A program made the position numbers and the translations under genes. Positions 11,303 to 64,000 of a stretch of DNA of 64,000 nucleotides are shown here, one piece after another (position 1 is the first letter of the stretch; the number at the start of each line of letters is the position of its first letter). The DNA is taken from assembly GCF_028858725.1 (NCBI RefSeq), contig NC_084761.1:94265971-94329970 (forward strand). Reading direction: 5' to 3'. This DNA is from Colius striatus. Lineage: Eukaryota > Chordata > Aves > Coliiformes > Coliidae. The notes under the pieces were generated by a model. That model was not told the DNA's origin. It saw nothing but the letters and a program-made list of their open reading frames with translations, and made no database searches.

Positions 11303-11542
11303 TCAACCTTGACTATGAGCCATCTGATGTCCCTGGAACTAGGGTTATCACGTAGAGACTGGGATCTCACAATCAAGGTGGAAAGCTGCTGCTGTCACCC
11401 GTACAGAGCCAAGACAAGCTTCTCTTCATTGCTTCCTCTTCCAGGATGAGAGCAAAGAGCAAATGCAGATTAGATCAAATGCCTTCAGTCTTTCAGTCAT
11501 GGTTTGCTATCTGGTCTGAGTCAACTGAAAAATATCCCCAAA

Positions 11543-12364
11543 AGGCTGTGCTGCCATTCAGGGAGATCTGGACTGGCCTGACTTGGGCACAGAGGAACGT
11601 CCTGAGGTTCAACAAGGACAAGTGCAGAGTCCTGCATCTGGGAAGGAACAACCCCATGCACCAGCACAGGCTGGGATGGACCTGCTGGAGAGCAGCTCTG
11701 CAGACATAGACCTGGGAGTGCTGGTTGATAATAAACTAACCATGAGCCAGCAATGTGCCAAGAAGGCCAATGGCATCCTGGGATGCATCAAGAAGAGTGT
11801 GGGCAGCAGGTCAAGGAAGGTTCTTCTCCCTCTCTATTCTGCCCTGGTGAGGCCTCATCTGGAGTCCTGTGTCCAGTTCTGGGCTCCTCAGCTCAAGAGG
11901 GACAGGGAAGTGCTGGAGAGAGTCCAGGGCAGGGACACCAAGATGATCAGGGGACTGGAACATCTTCCTTATGAGGAAAGGCTGCAGGCACTGGGAGTGT
12001 TTAGCTTGGAGAAGAGAAGGCTGAGGGAGAAATTATCAATGCTGGTAAATACCCAAAGGGTGGGTGTTGAGAGGATGGAACCAGTCTTTTTTCTGCAGTG
12101 CCCAGTGCCAGGACAAGGGGTAATGGGCACAAGCTGCAACACAGGAAGTTCCACTGGAACAGGAGGAGAAACTTGTTTGCTATCGAGGTGAGGGAGCCCT
12201 GGCCCAGGCTGTCCAGGGAGGGTTTGGAGGCTCCTTCTCAGGAGGTTTCCAAACCCACCTGGACACGTTCCTGGGCCCCTTGATTGAGGGGAACCTGCTT
12301 TAGCAGGGGGCTGGGCTGGAGGAGCTCTGGAGGCCCCTTGCAACCCCCACCATTCTGTGATCAT
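11543..12364 (+). mobile_element. CR1 LINE fragment, 0.8 kb
   Basis: Carries the end of ORF2 ([36 protein letters not shown]) and the 3' tail to CCACCATTCTGTGATCATCT. A broken ORF2 remnant accounts for the 200-codon open frame here. Confidence 0.92.
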
Positions 12365-13661
12365 CTGACAGAAGGACAGGGATAGAACAGTGGCATGTAG
12401 TATAATTAAAACCCGTTTTAAAAGAACATAGGAGGTGCACTCCTCTAGGTAGGCTGCTTCTAAAGAGCTGACAAAACAGTCCTGGAGCTGATAGGGGTGT
12501 TGAAGCCCACAGAGGTGTTTCATAGAAGTATCCTGTTCCCCCACTGCTGAGGCAGAGCAAGTAGAGCTGTCAGCAACAGGGAAACAATCGCTTGTAGGCA
12601 AGATCTGAGTTCAGTGGGAAACTTCTCTGGTTATGGAAAAGATTTTCTTGGTCAAACCCTGCAGCAAAGCCAGAGACACCACACTCCAGCATCCAGTGCA
12701 AAGAGAAGCAAAGACTCACTGACACAGGCAGGAGAGTGGAGCCTGGCCAGGTACTTTTGTGGCTGGGCCTGTACCACACCAGGTAGGATTTGCACGTGCC
12801 TCTGAGGACAAGGGTGACGTCCCAGAACATGCAGACACATTTTGTGTGAACACATAAGGCAATTTTTGGTGGTGAAATGCTGCAGGGCCCTTAGAATGGG
12901 CAGCTACTTACACCCAGGCACAGATGTACAGCAAGTTAAAAATACCTTATTCCTCATTTCCTGTGCTCCACCTGTAATCACAGAGCTGGCAGGGAAGGCA
13001 AAGAGCTTCAAATGTGGCCATTTAGCTGTGTGTTTACACCTGATCCTAACAGGGAACACGCTTAACTGGCTTCTGTTTCAACTCAGCTAACCCCAATATA
13101 ATTCTGTTTCTGACCAAATATTCACTGCAGCATTCAACTGGACAAGCCTGTAGCCAGGAGAGCACAAGCAAGCCCATCTTTGTAATCCTCTTTTGCCTTA
13201 TCACAAAGCTGCAGAGTGTCAGCAGGTTTAATTGCGGGTCCCAGTGTCACACCACAGTCCAGTGACCCCCCCAAAAGGATCTGAATCCAACATCTTTCTA
13301 AGAAACTGATTTCAGAGGCCAGAACTTTTAACAAATTTAAGCCTGCGAAACAGGAAAATTCAGTTATATGAAACCAGTTCTAATTGTGTAAGAATTACCT
13401 CTTCTTCTTCCCTCTCTGTTAACAGCTGACTGTCTGCATAACCCACTTGGTACACTGTCTCCCTTCCAAGCAGCATATTCATCTTCACATGCACTGTGGC
13501 AAGTCTGGTCACAAAAAGCAAAGTTACATGAACACCATCACCCACCTCTCATGTTGCAACTGCACCAGGCTGCTGTCTGCAGCAAGCACTGATGCAGGGC
13601 TTTGAACAGAAAGAAGCAACCAACCATCCAATTGAAATCTTATAAATAAAACCAAAAAGAG

Positions 13662-13667
13662 TTTATT
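13662..13667 (-). terminator. EIF2AK3: EIF2AK3 polyadenylation signal AATAAA
   Basis: The only canonical AATAAA found on the minus strand between the stop codon and 13640. It is followed downstream by a T/G-rich segment (CTCTTTTTGGTTTTATTT), as expected for a cleavage region. Confidence 0.75.
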
Positions 13668-13860
13668 AAATCATTTAGACTTGAAAGAAGTCACAATAAT
13701 TAATGCACTCAACAATTACAGCAAGTGCATTCTGTACACCACCAACCCAAATGGATTGATCCTCTAGTTTATAAATAAAAATAAACATATTTACAGGGAG
13801 AAATGAAAGCATGGCATTAGGCAGTTAAATCAGCAGATTACACAAATGCCTACCAATTGA

Positions 13861-13882
13861 TTTTTTTTTGGGGGGGGGGGGG
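13861..13882. repeat. T9-G13 homopolymer pair in the EIF2AK3 3' UTR
   Basis: Nine T followed by thirteen G on the plus strand; C13-A9 in the mRNA. Length is uncertain because such runs are error-prone in assembly. Confidence 0.85.
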
Positions 13883-14080
13883 TGTTTTACAAAGTACAAA
13901 TCTACAAGATTACATATGACAAGTATGACTTCATTAGGTTTAAGTTTTTGCAATCACAACTTTTTCATACAGGATTTTTCCTATGGCTCTCCAGACCACT
14001 GCCTATTAAAAAACCCTCCTTTTAATGGCAAAAAGCTCCTTTTCCTTCTCTACAGCTTTATCTGTATAAAATGCATTCCC

Positions 14081-14321
14081 TAGAACCATAGAATGGTAGG
14101 GCTGGAAGGGACCTTTAGAGATCATCTAGTCCAACCCCCCTGCAGTAGCAGGGTCACCTAGATCAGGTCGCACAGGAACGTGTCCAGGCGGGTCTTGAAG
14201 ATCTCCAAGGAAGGAGGCTCCACACCCTCCCTGGGCAGCCTGGGCTCTCTCATCCTCACAGTAAAAGTTTTTTCTTATATTTAAATGGAACCTTTTGTGT
14301 TCCAGCTTCATCCCATTATCC
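14081..14321 (-). mobile_element. CR1 LINE 3' fragment within the EIF2AK3 3' UTR
   Basis: Young-type tail (AACCATAGAATGGTAGGGCT) through CCAGCTTCATCCCATTAT. It is in the same orientation as EIF2AK3, so it would be transcribed as part of the mRNA. Confidence 0.92.
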
Positions 14322-14967
14322 TAGATCTACCCATTTCCCTAAGATCTACTACAGTGCAGAGGTATGAAATGATTTCCTCTAATGACTGGCTACAATGAGT
14401 GACAGTTTGTACAACTGTGGTACTTTTTTGCTTTAAAAATAGTGCAGATTCCCAGTTTACCCACTAGGGACAAAAAAAAATGGAGTCATAAGTCAGTTCC
14501 AAATCATTTCACCAAAGAGCAAGTGATCCAGACAGATACTTACTAGGCTTAGAGACTGTAACTCACTCTATAAAAATACAGTATCTTAATTCTATTTACA
14601 CGTTACAGATCTCTCACTTACCCAGCAAGCTGATATATGTACAAGCTTCAAAAAACCCCAAACCAACCCCAAGAAACCCCAAACCCTTGAAAAACAATAA
14701 TGGAGCACAACATTGGTAAGCACAGTAGCTGGATGCATCCACTTAGGAGAGCTAAGGTAAGAAAAAGGGAATGTGAGAAGTGTGGTTACTGGCTTTCATT
14801 GGCTGTCAGAGTAAACCAAAATCTGTCCAACACGTTTTATACATGAAACATGGCAACAAAAGGTTGAAGTAAACTATTTCCAAGATAAGACATTCTGTAT
14901 CATAGGATCCTTCTGCTGAACAATCCCTGGGAAACCTGCCGAGTGGAAGAAGTGATCCTGAGGATAG

Positions 14968-63460
<48,493 letters not shown>

Positions 63461-63494
63461 GGAGGGGCCCCGCCTCGCCCGCCGCCACCAGCCG

Positions 63495-63503
63495 TTAGGA
63501 CAT
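63495..63503 (-). other. Two-codon upstream ORF (ATG TCC TAA) in the EIF2AK3 leader
   Basis: A Met-Ser-stop ORF lies 34 nt upstream of the main ATG, out of frame with it. It is the only ATG seen between the main start and about 63650. Its start context is weak (T at -3, T at +4). Whether it lies in the transcript depends on the transcription start site, which is not known here, but the GC-rich first-exon region makes it likely. Confidence 0.55.
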
Positions 63504-63508
63504 GAACG

Positions 63509-63526
63509 CTGCCGCCGCCGCCGCCA
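63509..63526. repeat. Short (GCC)n trinucleotide run in the EIF2AK3 leader
   Basis: Five or six consecutive GCC units on the plus strand, GGC in the mRNA. Short leader repeats of this kind are common in CpG-island first exons. Confidence 0.7.
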
Positions 63527-64000
63527 CAGAATGGGCGCCCGCCGCAGCCCCGCCCGCGCGCGCAGCCGCCCCACGCCCCGCCCGCCTTGCCGCCACGTAC
63601 CGGCACTCCGCGCGCCGCCCCTCACGCCGGCACGCCGCCCCTCCGCGGCGGGGAGGGAGCCGATTGGCCCGCGGACACGCCGCTCCGCGCGTCGCTGCCC
63701 CGCGATTGGTGCTACGGGCAGCGGGGGCGGGAAAGAGCGGTGTTTGTCAACAGAGTCGCCAGGCCAATTGGAGTCACGCCGCTCTCTCCCCTCCCTCTGC
63801 CGCTGCCCCGACCAATAGAAAGAGCATGATTCACCTACCTGCTCTGTGATTGGCGGACACGGCGCGCCACATGTGCCGCTGACTGGAGCGCCGGGCGCCA
63901 GGCCCCGCCCCTTCCCGGCCGGCCCTGGCCGGGCTGGAGACGTGGCTGTTCCTCCGTGTGGGCAGGGCGGGGCCAGCGGCGCGCACCACCCGGCGCGCGG

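Larger units (their letters stand above)
9354..13640. other. Intergenic/3'-UTR interval between the two convergent genes
   Basis: Holds the likely 3' UTR of the receptor, a minus-strand CR1 (9670-10000), a small minus-strand CR1 piece (11250-11302) and a long plus-strand CR1 (11543-12364). The rest is unique sequence without a convincing ORF, RNA gene or conserved motif. Confidence 0.8.
13645..14967 (-). other. EIF2AK3: EIF2AK3 3' UTR (about 1.3 kb) with an embedded CR1
   Basis: Runs from the stop codon to just past the AATAAA at 13662-13667; the exact cleavage site is inferred. It contains a CR1 fragment in the same orientation as the mRNA (14081-14321) and a homopolymer stretch that is C13 followed by A9 in the mRNA (13861-13882). 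An internal ATTAAA (about 14017-14022) could give a shorter form. Confidence 0.75.
63461..64000 (-). promoter_or_regulatory. EIF2AK3: EIF2AK3 CpG-island promoter with five CCAAT boxes
   Basis: GC- and CpG-rich sequence without a TATA box. CCAAT/ATTGG pentamers (NF-Y type) lie at 63663-63667, 63705-63709, 63764-63771 (overlapping CCAAT and ATTGG), 63812-63816 and 63849-63853, spaced about 37-60 bp apart. A GGCGGGAA E2F-like site lies at about 63726-63733 and GGGCGG GC-boxes near 63966. CCAAT clusters are typical of ER-stress-response genes. I did not find a perfect ERSE (CCAAT-N9-CCACG); the nearest is CCAAT-N9-CCCCG reading leftward from 63667. The island extends left through exon 1 to about 62.9 kb. 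Confidence 0.8.

Noticed and set aside
11583-12601. Open frames of about 200 codons on both strands
   Set aside because: They are CR1 ORF2 remnants ([16 protein letters not shown] and the reverse complement of the 3' UTR), not host genes.
63461-63625. N-terminal extension of PERK upstream of 63460
   Set aside because: The frame is open but begins with GTG, has no ATG, and its Arg/Gly-rich translation is what GC-rich leader sequence gives. The signal peptide starts properly at 63460.

Overview
The window looks like bird nuclear DNA. It holds two convergent vertebrate genes with GT/AG introns and about thirty fragments of CR1 (chicken repeat 1), the characteristic LINE of birds and other sauropsids. 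Most CR1 pieces keep the typical 3' tail of short ATTCTATGA-like repeats. They add up to roughly 10 kb (about 16%), which is dense for a bird and would suit a CR1-rich lineage such as woodpeckers or hornbills. That lineage call is inference only.

Left part (1-13.6 kb): a plus-strand, three-coding-exon gene (420-691, 7252-7428, 8678-9353) encodes a complete 374-residue class A aminergic receptor. Its motifs (D114 in TM3, DRY, CWLP, NPxxY, C107-C188 disulfide pair) are intact. The second extracellular loop boundary and the TM5 pocket residues most resemble the 5-HT4/beta-type amine receptors. I give no gene symbol. The introns and the 4.3 kb gap that follows are full of CR1 pieces.

Rest of the window (13.6-64 kb): the minus strand carries a complete EIF2AK3 (PERK) gene. 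Seventeen coding exons could be placed to the base. Together they make 3264 nt with compatible phases throughout and predict a 1087-residue protein. The layout is signal peptide, luminal stress-sensing beta-propeller, one membrane span, then a cytosolic eIF2-alpha kinase split by a long acidic/serine-rich insert. The first exon lies in a GC-rich, CCAAT-box-rich promoter at the right edge. The polyadenylation signal is at 13662-13667. The two genes are tail to tail and no other protein-coding gene is supported.

Points worth a second look: the possibly lineage-restricted amine receptor; a two-codon upstream ORF in the PERK leader; a 56-bp tandem duplication in the 14.9-kb intron 2 of PERK, each copy carrying a fused acceptor/donor (recursive-splice-like) site; a CR1 copy inside the PERK 3' UTR; and several inverted CR1 pairs or palindromes.
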